From NCBI RefSeq assembly GCF_036250755.1, contig NZ_CP109583.1, positions 5,022,001 through 5,086,000 on the forward strand: a stretch of 64,000 bases of DNA, in the 5' to 3' direction. Shown piece after piece: positions 33,858-41,345 of the stretch. The stretch is from Streptomyces uncialis. GTDB lineage: Bacteria > Actinomycetota > Actinomycetes > Streptomycetales > Streptomycetaceae. The notes beneath the pieces were generated by a model that saw nothing but the letters and a program-made list of their open reading frames with translations, had not been told where the DNA came from and did not search any database. The stretch's first letter is position 1, and every line of letters starts with the position of its first letter. The position numbers and the translations under genes are program-made.

Positions 33858-34255
33858 CAGCCCCGGCCCGCCGCGTCCACGGCCACCGCGTCCGGCACGA
33901 TGCCCACGACCGGCGGAAACAGCATCGACCCGTCCCCATCGGCGACATTCACCGCCACCCCGGCCGGCGCCCCCAGCGCGGGAACCACCTCATCCAGCAG
34001 CCGGGCCCCGCGCACCTGAGCGAACTCCCACGACCGCCCCGCCTCCCCACGCGCCGCCGCGAACCGCGCGAACGCCTCCTCGTCCGTGAAAGCGCACACC
34101 CACCGCACCCCGCCGAACTCCGCCCTCCACAGCCCACCGCCCGCCACCGGCACCAGAACGAGAGCCCGCCGCAACTCACCCACCAGCGCTCGCGGATCCC
34201 CCGCCCCCGCCCGCCGCTCAGCGATCCGCCCCGCCAACCCTGTCCCCGTATCCAT
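33857..34255 (-). CDS. SseB-like family protein
   Basis: 132 residues. It resembles the N-terminal domain of SseB: RALVGELRRALVLVPV, then LWRAEFGGVRWVCAFTDEEA, and a C-terminal PAGVAVNVADGDGSMLFPPV. SseB domains are common in Streptomyces, often at the head of toxin or ESX-linked operons, where they may chaperone or bind partners. GGAGGGGG precedes ATG 34255 by 8 bases, which decides the start over longer in-frame options. First gene of the four-gene RHS operon. Confidence 0.7.
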   Translation of the reverse strand: MDTGTGLAGRIAERRAGAGDPRALVGELRRALVLVPVAGGGLWRAEFGGVRWVCAFTDEEAFARFAAARGEAGRSWEFAQVRGARLLDEVVPALGAPAGVAVNVADGDGSMLFPPVVGIVPDAVAVDAAGRG

Positions 34256-34432
34256 CACGGAACCCCCTCCGGCTCTCGAACCCACAAGCACCGTAGGCCC
34301 CCGCCGAGCGAGGCCGCCAGGAAACACGGCGGTTGGGGCCCGCTCCCGAGCCCGGCCGGACGCTATGGCCCGGAGACCACGAGCGCGATCAGCGGTGGTC
34401 GGGCACGCACACGGACACGCGACCCTCAATTG

Positions 34433-34526
34433 GTCTAGACAAAAACTAAGCCCCGGGCCGCTGGCCTGGGGCTTAGTTTTTGGAGCGGGTGACGAGAATC
34501 GAACTCGGGCTCTGAGCTTGGGAAGC
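34433..34526. repeat. Distal attachment-site copy (partial tRNA-Gly)
   Basis: Matches 39452-39545 base for base in length. The shared parts are GGTCTAGACAA at the outer end and 34481-34526, which equals the 3' half of tRNA-Gly with one mismatch. Between them lies a terminator-type hairpin whose arms differ from the other copy. The tRNA sequence stops after the anticodon arm (GGGAAGC), so this copy cannot make a functional tRNA. Confidence 0.8.
34441..34481. terminator. Perfect 14-base bidirectional hairpin
   Basis: AAAAACTAAGCCCC (34441-34454) pairs perfectly with GGGGCTTAGTTTTT (34468-34481). A-rich and T-rich flanks make it usable in both directions. It is the counterpart of the hairpin at 39468-39494. 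Confidence 0.75.
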
Positions 34527-34736
34527 AGCCGGGACTTCGACCCGTAGCCTCTGACCTGCGGCAAGGTTAATGTTGCGGTGTTTGCGGCCAGCTCCTGAGT
34601 AGCCCCTGACGACCGCTGCTTACCGCCCCTACTGGCACGTTGTGGCACGACCTTAAGTGCGATGGGAGGGATCGGGTCACCCGTGCAGATTCTGGGGCCA
34701 GGATGGCTCGGAACTGGATGGAGGCGCAGCCGGACC

Positions 34737-35216
34737 TCAGGGCCTCGTCAGTCGGCCCGTCGCGGGGTACGAGGCCCATTCGGGCTCACGATGCGTGACA
34801 GGTGGGAGGACGCGGGCAGAGAGAGCCGCTGCGGAATGCTCGTCTGCCTCCGTCGAATTCCTTTGATCCTTTGCCAAACCGTCGATCTGGGCCAGGAGAT
34901 TTATGGTCGGAGTCCATTTGGCCAGGAGATCCATCAGGTCGGGCAGGGAAGCAGCGCAGGTGGTGATTGTGGATCCGTAGGTGTTGCCCGTCAACACGAT
35001 GACGAATCGGGGCACACGCGAGTGCCTCTCGTACACGACCAAGTTCAGCGGCAGGTGACGGTCGTGAGCGCAGCGGCTGTCGATCTTGTCTGCGAATCCG
35101 TCTGCGGCGAGCCAAGGATCGAATTCTGCCGCGCGGAGATCGTCATAGAAGTCGCCGGTGCCCGCCTCCGGTACAGGATCGTAGGCCAGGTCGACCCACT
35201 CCCCGCAGGAGTACAT
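34737..35216 (-). CDS. Unknown soluble protein, possible 3' part of a split motif gene
   Basis: 159 residues from ATG 35216. Centre: VPRFVIVLTGNTYGSTITTC, SLPDLMDLLAKWTPTINLLA, which looks like a small alpha/beta domain. Its first 172 bases overlap the out-of-frame motif gene at 35045-35425, so the two were probably one gene joined by a frameshift: the motif at the front and this domain behind. Function unknown. It lies just inside the element end. Confidence 0.5.
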   Translation of the reverse strand: MYSCGEWVDLAYDPVPEAGTGDFYDDLRAAEFDPWLAADGFADKIDSRCAHDRHLPLNLVVYERHSRVPRFVIVLTGNTYGSTITTCAASLPDLMDLLAKWTPTINLLAQIDGLAKDQRNSTEADEHSAAALSARVLPPVTHREPEWASYPATGRLTRP

Positions 35217-35425
35217 CTGTTCATGTGCCCCAAGCCTGGTTCCGTTCCGGACCGGAATCTGATTCTCCCGAATTGAACCTTACCGCCCATGATCACAGGA
35301 CCGTGAAAGGTACCGCCGCTGGCCTCGTTGTTGGTCTGGGATGCCGTACATTGCCGCCGGTGGTTGCGGTCTGTGCGGTGCTCTTCCACCAGTCCACTCC
35401 CGTTCGCATCGTTCGAGACGACCAT
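35045..35425 (-). pseudogene. Motif-bearing N-terminal gene part, probably frameshifted
   Basis: 126-residue frame. Residues about 31-56 carry NEASGGTFHGPVIMGGKV, a variant of the G-P-V-[VI]-x-x-G motif found in four other genes of this element. After about residue 60 the frame turns into low-quality Arg/Thr/Ser-rich sequence that overlaps the gene at 34737-35216 in another frame. A single-base shift near 35220-35280 would join the motif to that protein. Either a broken gene or a short motif-only protein. Confidence 0.5.
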
Positions 35426-35549
35426 CGTGCATCAGCAGTATCGGGGCGCGTGCGCGATTCGCCGCAAGATTTGACGGACCAGGCAGGGGGGCGGTGTTTT
35501 GTGCCGCACCAGGCCGGTGGCGGCGGGCATCGTGGTGAGACCGATCCGG

Positions 35550-35970
35550 CTACTCGCGATCCGGCTTCTCCGTTCCGCAGGTCATGTGGAAGGTGAGGTC
35601 GGAGAAGTCGCGGCCTTGGATCACCGGACCGTTCTGCGTACCTCCCGAGACGCTCTTGTGCACCTCGCCACCGGCTGCCTGTGCCCGCTGCCACCACTCT
35701 TCGAGGCGGACGCGGAATTTTTCGTCTAGAGCCGCCCGTACGTGAAGGGCTGTCACAAGTACCTGTGCCCGGTTCAGATCGGTGCTGTCTTCCTGTAGCG
35801 CGGCGAGCTTCAGTTCGCCGGAACTGGCCTGGGGCGGCCCATTCCCAGCCGGCTCCGGAACCGTCCTGCGCTGGAACGGGCGTCGCACCAAGGCAGCCAG
35901 CCCCGCCCAAGCTTGGCGGCCGACCTCACTTCCCGCGCTCCCTGCCAGTGCTGCCGAAACAGGAAGGTCG
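35550..35970 (-). pseudogene. 5'-truncated motif protein with helical effector-like domain
   Basis: Coding similarity runs from about 35970 to the stop at 35550. It begins VSAALAGSAGSEVGRQAWAG, a helical domain of the kind that starts right after an N-terminal Met in related proteins. It continues with an Ala/Glu-rich helical middle and ends in the motif HKSVSGGTQNGPVIQGRDF. There is no ATG or GTG close to the domain start; upstream bases belong to a phage-like tail on the other strand. The gene was probably cut by recombination. Same layout as the intact gene at 37029-37466 (domain first, motif last). Confidence 0.6.
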
Positions 35971-35978
35971 GACGACCG

Positions 35979-36089
35979 ATGGCTAGGGACTTTCCCGCCT
36001 CCATGCGGATCGCCGACACCGATCCGCTGTGGGCCTACGCCGTCAAATACGAGGTCGCCGAGATCTTCAAGGCCGCCTTGAAGCAGTAA
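35979..36089 (+). pseudogene. Short 36-residue frame, possible phage structural-protein tail
   Basis: Reads ADTDPLWAYAVKYEVAEIFK after a short lead, then stops. Its position between element genes and its abrupt upstream break suggest the 3' end of a phage gene, but the family is not recognised. It has no ribosome site. Kept as a low-confidence remnant because its upstream edge coincides with the cut edge of the gene at 35550-35970. Confidence 0.3.
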
Positions 36090-36196
36090 CGCGCCCCACA
36101 GCAACAACACAGGACACATCGCCAGACGCAACCTAGAAGCACCACCGGCGCCCCGCAATCAAGCGGGAGGATGGCGGGCACCTCGGCACTACCCCG

Positions 36197-36415
36197 GCGC
36201 GTAACGACGTCCTCGACGACATCCGATCCGTGTCGACCGCCCTCGACTCCGGGCTGATGCCTATCCACCGCCCATGCACCGGGCTGTTCGACGAGCTACC
36301 GGGCTACGCATGGGACCCCGCAGCATCCGACCGCGACGAGGACCAGCCGATCAAGCGTGACGACCATAGCGCCGACGCGCTGCGCTACGTCGTGCACTCC
36401 AGTGCGCACGAGTGA
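36197..36415 (+). pseudogene. Phage terminase large subunit, 3' end, copy 1
   Basis: Fragment of the nuclease end of a phage terminase large subunit: DIRSVSTALDSGLMPIHRPC, LFDELPGYAWDP, and the final DDHSADALRYVVHSSAHE. The full gene should exceed 400 residues; only about 70 remain. It converges on the intact motif gene ending at 36426. Confidence 0.65.
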
Positions 36416-36425
36416 CGCCACCGGC

Positions 36426-36878
36426 TCACCACATCCACCGGTGCCGGGGAATCGGGATAGTCCGCCCCGTCCGGGCCCTCCACAAGAGCACGGAGCAGTG
36501 GACCCAGCCGTACAGGGAGATCAGCCCAAGCAGAATACCCAAGGTGCCAACGAACACAGCCGAGGGGAACGCGCGCAGATACCCCAGCGCCACGGCCAGA
36601 CCCTCAACCAACAGCAACCACAAGTTCCAACGTCGCTTCCTGTGAATGACCCTGACATAGTCTTCAAACCTGCGCTGCTCTGCCGCCTCTTTGGCGGTCC
36701 CTTCATCGAGGATGCGCCGCTGGCGTTCGCTCCAACGTCGTTGCGTTTCTACTGCCTCCGGGTCCACTGGCGCAGCGGGCGAAGTGAACACAACGTCGCC
36801 GTGAATAGCACCGGACTGCACAACGTGGCCCTCGACGCTTCCACCCAACTCGTTTCGTATGGAAGGCTGTTCGCTCAT
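36426..36878 (-). CDS. Motif protein with two membrane helices (amyloid-like motif at N-terminus)
   Basis: 150 residues. Residues 8-30 form the motif NELGGSVEG, then HVVQSGAIHG, with the core V-V-Q-S-G. A basic helical stretch (47-83) leads to two membrane helices (about 84-100 and 104-133), then a basic tail. The layout motif-plus-membrane anchor fits a membrane-targeting effector controlled by motif-driven assembly. It is a paralogue of the gene at 38581-39009: both share RxRWSxRxxRILD before the membrane part. Intact frame with ATG 36878. The terminase 3' end stops 11 bases beyond its own end. Confidence 0.65.
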   Translation of the reverse strand: MSEQPSIRNELGGSVEGHVVQSGAIHGDVVFTSPAAPVDPEAVETQRRWSERQRRILDEGTAKEAAEQRRFEDYVRVIHRKRRWNLWLLLVEGLAVALGYLRAFPSAVFVGTLGILLGLISLYGWVHCSVLLWRARTGRTIPIPRHRWMW

Positions 36879-37028
36879 GAGGCGGAAGATACGCGCTGAC
36901 TCACAAGATCACCATCGAAGCGGCCGATGCCAATGCCCGCGAGCACACTTGGTGACCGCCTCCTTCGCCTTCCCGGAGAGCGGCGTACCGTGGCCGTCGC
37001 CGTCGTGGGCCCCGTACTGCCGCCAGGC

Positions 37029-37466
37029 TCAGGTCTGATCGAAAGGTGTCCCGAAGCTCAGTGAGCCCACGTTGCCAGCCTGAATCACTGGACCGTGCTG
37101 CACGCCCCCGCTAATAGTGTTATGGACATCCGCGGCCTGTTGATCACCCTTTGGGGTCGCCAAGTCAACAATTATTGACCGCAGTTCGGCAGCCGCGGCC
37201 GGATTTGCCAGCAAAGTGCGCCGCAATCGTGTACGCCACTCCGCCTGGACATCCAAGGCGGTCTGTTCGTCGCTGGCCTCCATTGCCGCCGCCAGTTCTC
37301 CGCGCGAGGTCTCCAGCTCCCCCTCGATCACGTCTTCCTCACCACCACCGCGACGCGAGAAGAACGACACCATCCGGTCACGAGCTTGTGCCCAGGAGTC
37401 CACCGCCATCTGCTGAACCAATGCCGTAGCGCCTGCGGCAGCAAGTGCCACCAACTCCGCTTCCAT
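37029..37466 (-). CDS. Motif protein with N-terminal helical domain (amyloid-like motif at C-terminus)
   Basis: 145 residues. Residues 1-40 start with a hydrophobic helix (ELVALAAAGATALVQQMAVD) and a basic FFSRRG; a helical middle follows (45-105). The C-terminal motif is HNTISGGVQHGPVIQAGNVG (residues about 115-134), with the core G-P-V-I-Q-A-G. This order (helical effector first, motif last) is what is described for effectors next to NLR-like sensors carrying bacterial amyloid signalling sequences. Intact frame, ATG 37466. No sensor gene is adjacent. Pore formation or membrane binding of the first domain is inference. Confidence 0.7.
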   Translation of the reverse strand: MEAELVALAAAGATALVQQMAVDSWAQARDRMVSFFSRRGGGEEDVIEGELETSRGELAAAMEASDEQTALDVQAEWRTRLRRTLLANPAAAAELRSIIVDLATPKGDQQAADVHNTISGGVQHGPVIQAGNVGSLSFGTPFDQT

Positions 37467-37488
37467 CGAACCACCTTTGCAGCATCTG

Positions 37489-37590
37489 AGGCCTCCACCG
37501 TACCCCCTGAAACTCGACGACCACAGCGTCGACGCCCTGTGCTACGCCGTCCATGCCACTGCACACGATTGGCGCCACCTGCTCGCTCAT
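37489..37590 (+). pseudogene. Phage terminase large subunit, 3' end, copy 2
   Basis: PLKLDDHSVDALCYAVHATA then HDWRHLL is the same terminase end seen at 36350-36415 and 38470-38530. It runs in frame into copy 3 with unrelated residues between, so it is a short fused remnant. Confidence 0.55.
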
Positions 37591-37689
37591 CAGCTATGCA
37601 GGATTGGCCGCTCGTACTTTCCTGGTTTCGTCCCAGAACCTCGGCAACCGTTCGTGCAACCCTTCTCGAAAGCACTCGTGGTTCGACCG

Positions 37690-38559
37690 TCCAGCCTGCT
37701 GGAGATCAAAACCTGCAGCGCGTACCAGCTCGATGAGTGGCTCGCCGGTGTGCCGGACGGGCCGACGCCGCAAACGCAGTGGTACCTCGCTGTGACCGGG
37801 AACGAGCAGGCGAACGTCGCTGCACTGCTCGGCGGGAACCGGCTGGTTGTGCACCGTGTCGACCTGCGTTCGTGGCACATCCGGCTCGACGACAACCCGA
37901 GCCTCTCCGCGGCCTACAACGACGCGCTGCGGGCCGAGTGCGTCGGACTCTGGCGCCGCCGGATGATCGAGGGCACCTGGGTGATCGCCGAGGGCGCGGT
38001 CTACGATATGTTCGACGAACTGCCGCCGATGCGCCGGTACTGGGTCCCCATCGACTACGGAACCGCGAACCAGTTCTCGGCGATCCTGTACGGCCTCGGC
38101 GCCGACGACCGGCTGTACGCGGTCAACGAGTGGCGCCCCAACTCGTGAGCCTTACACCGACAGATGACCGACGCGCAGTTCAGCCGCGCCGTGAGCGCAT
38201 GGCTCGACGAGCAGCAGGTCGTTCCCGAGTGGACGTTTATTGACCCGTCCGCGACGAGCTTGTCCGCTCAATTGTGAACAGACAGGCATCCCGTCGTCGC
38301 CCTTGCGAACAGCGAGGTGCTCAACGGCATCCGTAGCGTGTCAACCGCGCTCGGCTCCGGGCTGTTGCGCGTACATCGATCATGCCGGGGACTCCTCGAC
38401 GAGCTGCCCGGTTACGCCTGGCCAGAAGAGACCACAGCACGCGGCGAGGACAAGCAGAACAAGTGCCACGACCGCTCCTGCGACGGGCTGCGGTACGTGA
38501 TCCACTCGACTGCGCACGTGTGGCGCCAAGTGTCAGACGTATTGAAGGACAGCGGTTGA
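37690..38559 (+). pseudogene. Phage terminase large subunit, internal to 3' part, copy 3, with two stop codons
   Basis: Nuclease domain of a terminase large subunit in one reading frame broken by stops at 38146-38148 and 38275-38277. Recognised stretches: QLDEWLAGVPDGPTPQTQWY, RYWVPIDYGTANQFSAILYG, FIDPSATS, then IRSVSTALGSGLLRVHRSCR and LLDELPGYAW, and the end DGLRYVIHSTAHVW. The N-terminal ATPase part is gone. It converges on the motif gene ending at 38581. Confidence 0.7.
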
Positions 38560-38580
38560 TCAGCTGCTCAATCCGGGGAC

Positions 38581-39009
38581 TCAGCGATAGCGTCGAAGAG
38601 CCAACCAGTGCTTCGCCAGGAGTCCGAAACCGATCACCACGTCGAACCACCCAATCGACGCCCACGTCACTCGCGTGCTGTCGCCCCCGGATCCGTGACC
38701 ACCGACAACCAGGAACAGGCCGAAAAGGATCCATACGACAGACCCGTAGATTCCGCGACGTGCCTTCTTGAGGAATTTCTGTCTTTGAAACTGAGACTGG
38801 GCGTAGCGTGCTGCACGTTCTGCATCTTCGGCGTCCAGGATTCGTTTCGTGCGTGCCGACCAGCGAGCACGTAACTCTGCCTCCTCTGGGCTCGGCGTAG
38901 CAGGCAGGATCACATTGCCGTTGATGGATCCAGCCTGGACCACGGGCCCGTTGACATGGCCGCTCACGCCGTTGCTTACGTTGTTGGTGACGTCCCGTCC
39001 CTCTCCCAT
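38581..39009 (-). CDS. Motif protein with two membrane helices (paralogue of 36426-36878)
   Basis: 142 residues from ATG 39009 (MGEGRDV). Motif at residues 10-33: NVSNGVSG, then HVNGPVVQAGSINGNV, with the core G-P-V-V-Q-A-G. Then RARWSARTKRILDAEDAERA, a basic helical stretch, and two membrane helices (about 87-104 and 114-134) ending in RRYR. It is the better-conserved member of the pair. An upstream extension to 39168 is open but overlaps the integrase remnant and has no ribosome site, so I chose the inner ATG. Candidate membrane effector; function unproven. Confidence 0.65.
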   Translation of the reverse strand: MGEGRDVTNNVSNGVSGHVNGPVVQAGSINGNVILPATPSPEEAELRARWSARTKRILDAEDAERAARYAQSQFQRQKFLKKARRGIYGSVVWILFGLFLVVGGHGSGGDSTRVTWASIGWFDVVIGFGLLAKHWLALRRYR

Positions 39010-39051
39010 GTTCCAGAAGGTACGCGAGGGCGCCACCACTCTCAATCGACT

Positions 39052-39448
39052 CATGTTGATCCATGCCTGGCTCGCTTGGTACGCGGAGAAGACCCCGGGC
39101 AGGTTGTTGTTCGTGGGCGAGCGGGGCAAGCTTTTCCGTCGTTCGCCCTTCGGCCGGGAGTGGCGCAAGGCCCGTAGCGTGGTCGGACTGCCGGCCGATG
39201 TCCGGTTCTACGATCTTCGTCACACCGAACACACCCTGACCACCCGATTGGGCGCGACGCTCAAGGACACGGTGGTGCGTGTCGGCCAGTCCACGGATAG
39301 GGCCGCGCGCATCTATCAGCACTCGGACTCCGAGCGCCAACGTGAGGTCGCTTCCGGGCTCGACTCCCTGATGCAGGCTGAAAGGCGGAAGGCTGCGGCC
39401 AAGACTGATGAACAGGCATCGGGCACGGAGCGGGCACGAGACACCTAG
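39052..39448 (+). pseudogene. Tyrosine recombinase (integrase), C-terminal remnant
   Basis: Catalytic half of a phage or ICE integrase: RLLFVGERGKLFRRSPFGRE, RFYDLRHTEHTL (the R-H pair of the active site) and ARIYQHSDSERQREVA (the Tyr nucleophile). The usual M-G-H-S-S box reads VGQST, with Gln in place of the second active-site His. About 250 N-terminal residues are missing, so it cannot recombine. Its stop lies 4 bases before the attachment-site repeat, as in functional tRNA-targeting elements. Confidence 0.75.
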
Positions 39449-39451
39449 ACA

Positions 39452-39545
39452 GGTCTAGACAACAAACAAAGCCCAAGTCGCTGACTTGGGCTTTCATTGT
39501 GGAGCGGGTGACGAGAATCGAACTCGCGCTCTGAGCTTGGGAAGC
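39452..39545. repeat. Proximal attachment-site copy at the tRNA-Gly end
   Basis: Pairs with 34433-34526. Contains GGTCTAGACAA, a 12-base hairpin and the 3' half of the intact tRNA-Gly. Crossover presumably lay in the 46-base tRNA part (39500-39545), identical to the distal copy except one base. Confidence 0.8.
39468..39494. terminator. Perfect 12-base hairpin between integrase remnant and tRNA-Gly
   Basis: AAAGCCCAAGTC (39468-39479) pairs with GACTTGGGCTTT (39483-39494) across a 3-base loop. It can end both the integrase remnant transcript and the minus-strand tRNA-Gly transcript. Confidence 0.75.
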
Positions 39546-39573
39546 TCATGTTCTACCATTAAACTACACCCGC
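39503..39573 (-). tRNA. tRNA-Gly (anticodon CCC)
   Basis: The minus strand folds as a full cloverleaf: acceptor GCGGGTG/CACCCGC, anticodon loop TTCCCAA with CCC at the anticodon positions, T-arm GAGTTCGATTCTC. CCA is encoded at 39500-39502. It is the attachment site of the decayed element. The 297 bases downstream on the plus strand (39574-39870) hold no gene and should contain its promoter. Confidence 0.9.
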
Positions 39574-39870
39574 GTGTGCACCGGTCGGGACCGGTTGTGC
39601 ATCGGCGCTCACTCTACCCCATGCCAGGCCCCCGGCGTCCGAGCCGTGGGGCCTGTCGGCCCGGGTGGGGGTGACGGGTGTGTGGGGCGGGGGAGTTGGG
39701 GCGTACCTTGGGGTGCGGGGCGGGTGTGGGCGGGGTATCGGAGTGCCGCCTGGATGGGCGTCCCTTTCCTCCCGTAATGTTGCGGTTCTCGTCGGTCCGT
39801 CGGATGCCCGTGCGGTTGTCCCCGGTCCGGCGCCGTTCCAGGATCGTGGGGAAGGGACTCAGAGGACTTG

Positions 39871-40029
39871 ATGCAGCTCACTGTCGTCCGGTGTGCCGAG
39901 GGGCACGTGTTCAGCACCGCTTCGTTCCCGATGCAGCAGGCCGAGCGGCTCGGCCCCGGGCGGCTCCTGCGCTGCCCCCGCTGCGCTCGGCTCCGCAGCG
40001 CCGTACCCGTCGTACCCGCCAAGCGTTAG
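39871..40029 (+). CDS. Small zinc-ribbon protein
   Basis: 52 residues. Two metal-binding pairs are seen: CAEGHVF (Cys8 with His12) near the start and CPRC (residues 35-38) near the middle, forming a one-knuckle zinc ribbon. A basic tail ends the protein (PVVPAKR). A small protein of this form just ahead of dcd is usual in Streptomyces; its role is unknown. Purine-rich AGAGGA precedes ATG 39871 by 4 bases. Confidence 0.7.
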   Translation: MQLTVVRCAEGHVFSTASFPMQQAERLGPGRLLRCPRCARLRSAVPVVPAKR

Positions 40030-40141
40030 CGCCCGGCAGCGGCGGCCGCGCTCCGTGCGCGGTCGCCGCCGTACCGTCCCCGTAGCGCCGTCGGCGCGCC
40101 CGCATGCGAGCGGGGCCGTCCGACTTGCGTATCCTCGGGAC

Positions 40142-40717
40142 GTGCTTCTCTCTGACAAGGACATCCGGGCCGAGATCGACGCAGGCCGGGTGCGTATCGA
40201 CCCGTACGACGAATCGATGGTGCAGCCGTCGAGCATCGACGTGCGGCTGGACCGCTACTTCCGGGTGTTCGAGAACCACCGGTACCCGCATATCGACCCC
40301 TCGGTCGAGCAGGCGGACCTGACCAGACTCGTGGAGCCCGAGGGCGACGAGCCGTTCATCCTGCACCCGGGTGAGTTCGTGCTGGCCTCGACATACGAGG
40401 TCATCGCGCTGCCCGACGACCTGGCGAGCCGGCTGGAGGGGAAGTCCAGCCTCGGACGCCTCGGGCTCGTGACGCATTCGACCGCCGGGTTCATCGACCC
40501 CGGGTTCTCCGGGCACGTCACCCTCGAACTGTCGAACCTCGCGACGCTGCCGATCAAGCTGTGGCCCGGGATGAAGATCGGCCAGCTCTGTCTGTTCCGG
40601 CTGACCTCGCCCGCCGAGTTCGCCTACGGCTCCGAGCGCTACGGTTCGCGCTACCAGGGCCAGCGCGGTCCCACCGCCTCGCGTTCCTTCCTGAACTTCC
40701 ACCGGACCCAGGTATGA
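40142..40717 (+). CDS. dcd: dCTP deaminase
   Basis: 191 residues, normal length. Deaminates dCTP to dUTP, feeding thymidylate synthesis; homotrimer in the cytosol. Signatures: [10 protein letters not shown] at the start, [11 protein letters not shown] (residues 26-36), [16 protein letters not shown], then the active-site region [11 protein letters not shown] and the conserved Glu in [21 protein letters not shown]-terminal [14 protein letters not shown] is the flexible tail that closes over the substrate. GTG 40142 is the usual start for this family. Its stop overlaps the phosphoribosyltransferase start by four bases, so the two are translationally coupled and probably both serve nucleotide metabolism. 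Confidence 0.95.
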   Translation: MLLSDKDIRAEIDAGRVRIDPYDESMVQPSSIDVRLDRYFRVFENHRYPHIDPSVEQADLTRLVEPEGDEPFILHPGEFVLASTYEVIALPDDLASRLEGKSSLGRLGLVTHSTAGFIDPGFSGHVTLELSNLATLPIKLWPGMKIGQLCLFRLTSPAEFAYGSERYGSRYQGQRGPTASRSFLNFHRTQV

Positions 40718-41223
40718 GCGCCTCCGGGACCGGCGTACGGGAGAACCTGACGTACGAGCGGTTCGGCACCGCCGTCCGGGAGCTGGCGCAGACGATCGCG
40801 GACGACGGGTACCGGCCGGACGTCATCATCTCCATCGCGCGCGGCGGCGTCTTCGTCGCCGGCGGTCTCGCGTACGCCCTCGACTGCAAGAACATCCACC
40901 TGGTCAACGTGGAGTTCTACACCGGGGTGGGGACGACCCTGGAGATGCCGGTGATGCTGGCGCCCGTCCCCAACGCGATCGACTTCACCGACAAGAAGGT
41001 CCTCATCGCGGACGATGTCGCGGACACCGGGAAGACCCTGAAGCTCGTCCACGACTTCTGCCTCGACCATGTCGCGGAGGTCCGCTCCGCCGTCGTGTAC
41101 GAGAAGTCCCACTCCCTCGTGAAGTGCGAGTACGTGTGGAAGCGCACCGACGAGTGGATCAACTTCCCCTGGAGCGTCGAGCCGCCCGTCGTACGCCGCT
41201 CCGGACAGGTCCTCGACGCCTGA
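40714..41223 (+). CDS. Phosphoribosyltransferase family protein
   Basis: 169 residues. The PRPP-binding loop is seen as [14 protein letters not shown] (residues about 91-104) and the pyrophosphate loop as [13 protein letters not shown] (about 38-50). Both are type I phosphoribosyltransferase features, close to hypoxanthine or xanthine-guanine phosphoribosyltransferases. The exact base used cannot be told from the sequence. The C-terminal part ([13 protein letters not shown]) matches the Gpt-like hood. ATG 40714 lies in an ATGA overlap with dcd. A strong bidirectional terminator follows. Confidence 0.85.
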   Translation: MSASGTGVRENLTYERFGTAVRELAQTIADDGYRPDVIISIARGGVFVAGGLAYALDCKNIHLVNVEFYTGVGTTLEMPVMLAPVPNAIDFTDKKVLIADDVADTGKTLKLVHDFCLDHVAEVRSAVVYEKSHSLVKCEYVWKRTDEWINFPWSVEPPVVRRSGQVLDA

Positions 41224-41266
41224 CCTACGCCTGATCCACTCCTGACCTGGTCCTTCCGCATCCGGT

Positions 41267-41322
41267 ACGACGAACGGGGCGCGGGGGCGGATCCTTCTCC
41301 GCCCCCGCGCCCCGTTCGTCGT
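41267..41322. terminator. Long bidirectional terminator between convergent genes
   Basis: Bases 41267-41290 pair perfectly with 41299-41322, a 24-base stem with an 8-base loop. It lies between the convergent phosphoribosyltransferase and Yip1-family genes. Confidence 0.85.
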
Positions 41323-41345
41323 CGTACACCGGCCCCCGGGGGCGG

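Larger units (their letters stand above)
34433..39545. mobile_element. Decayed integrated element in tRNA-Gly(CCC), about 5.1 kb
   Basis: Bounded by direct repeats 34433-34526 and 39452-39545 that include the 3' half of tRNA-Gly. Inside: a C-terminal tyrosine recombinase remnant beside the tRNA end, three copies of a phage terminase large-subunit 3' end, a possible structural-protein tail, and five genes or fragments with an amyloid-like G-P-V-[VI]-Q motif. All the phage genes are broken. GC content is lower than the flanks. This is a remnant that kept its cargo. Confidence 0.75.

Noticed and set aside
34481..34526. tRNA-Gly gene, second copy
   Set aside because: Only the 3' half is present; the 5' half and acceptor strand are missing. 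It is an attachment-site copy.
37477..38148. Intact 223-residue phage protein
   Set aside because: The frame joins a terminase 3' end to a separate terminase centre and is followed by in-frame stops, so it is a fused remnant.
38849..39051. N-terminal extension of the integrase remnant
   Set aside because: This part is antisense to the motif gene (38581-39009) and shows no recombinase similarity.
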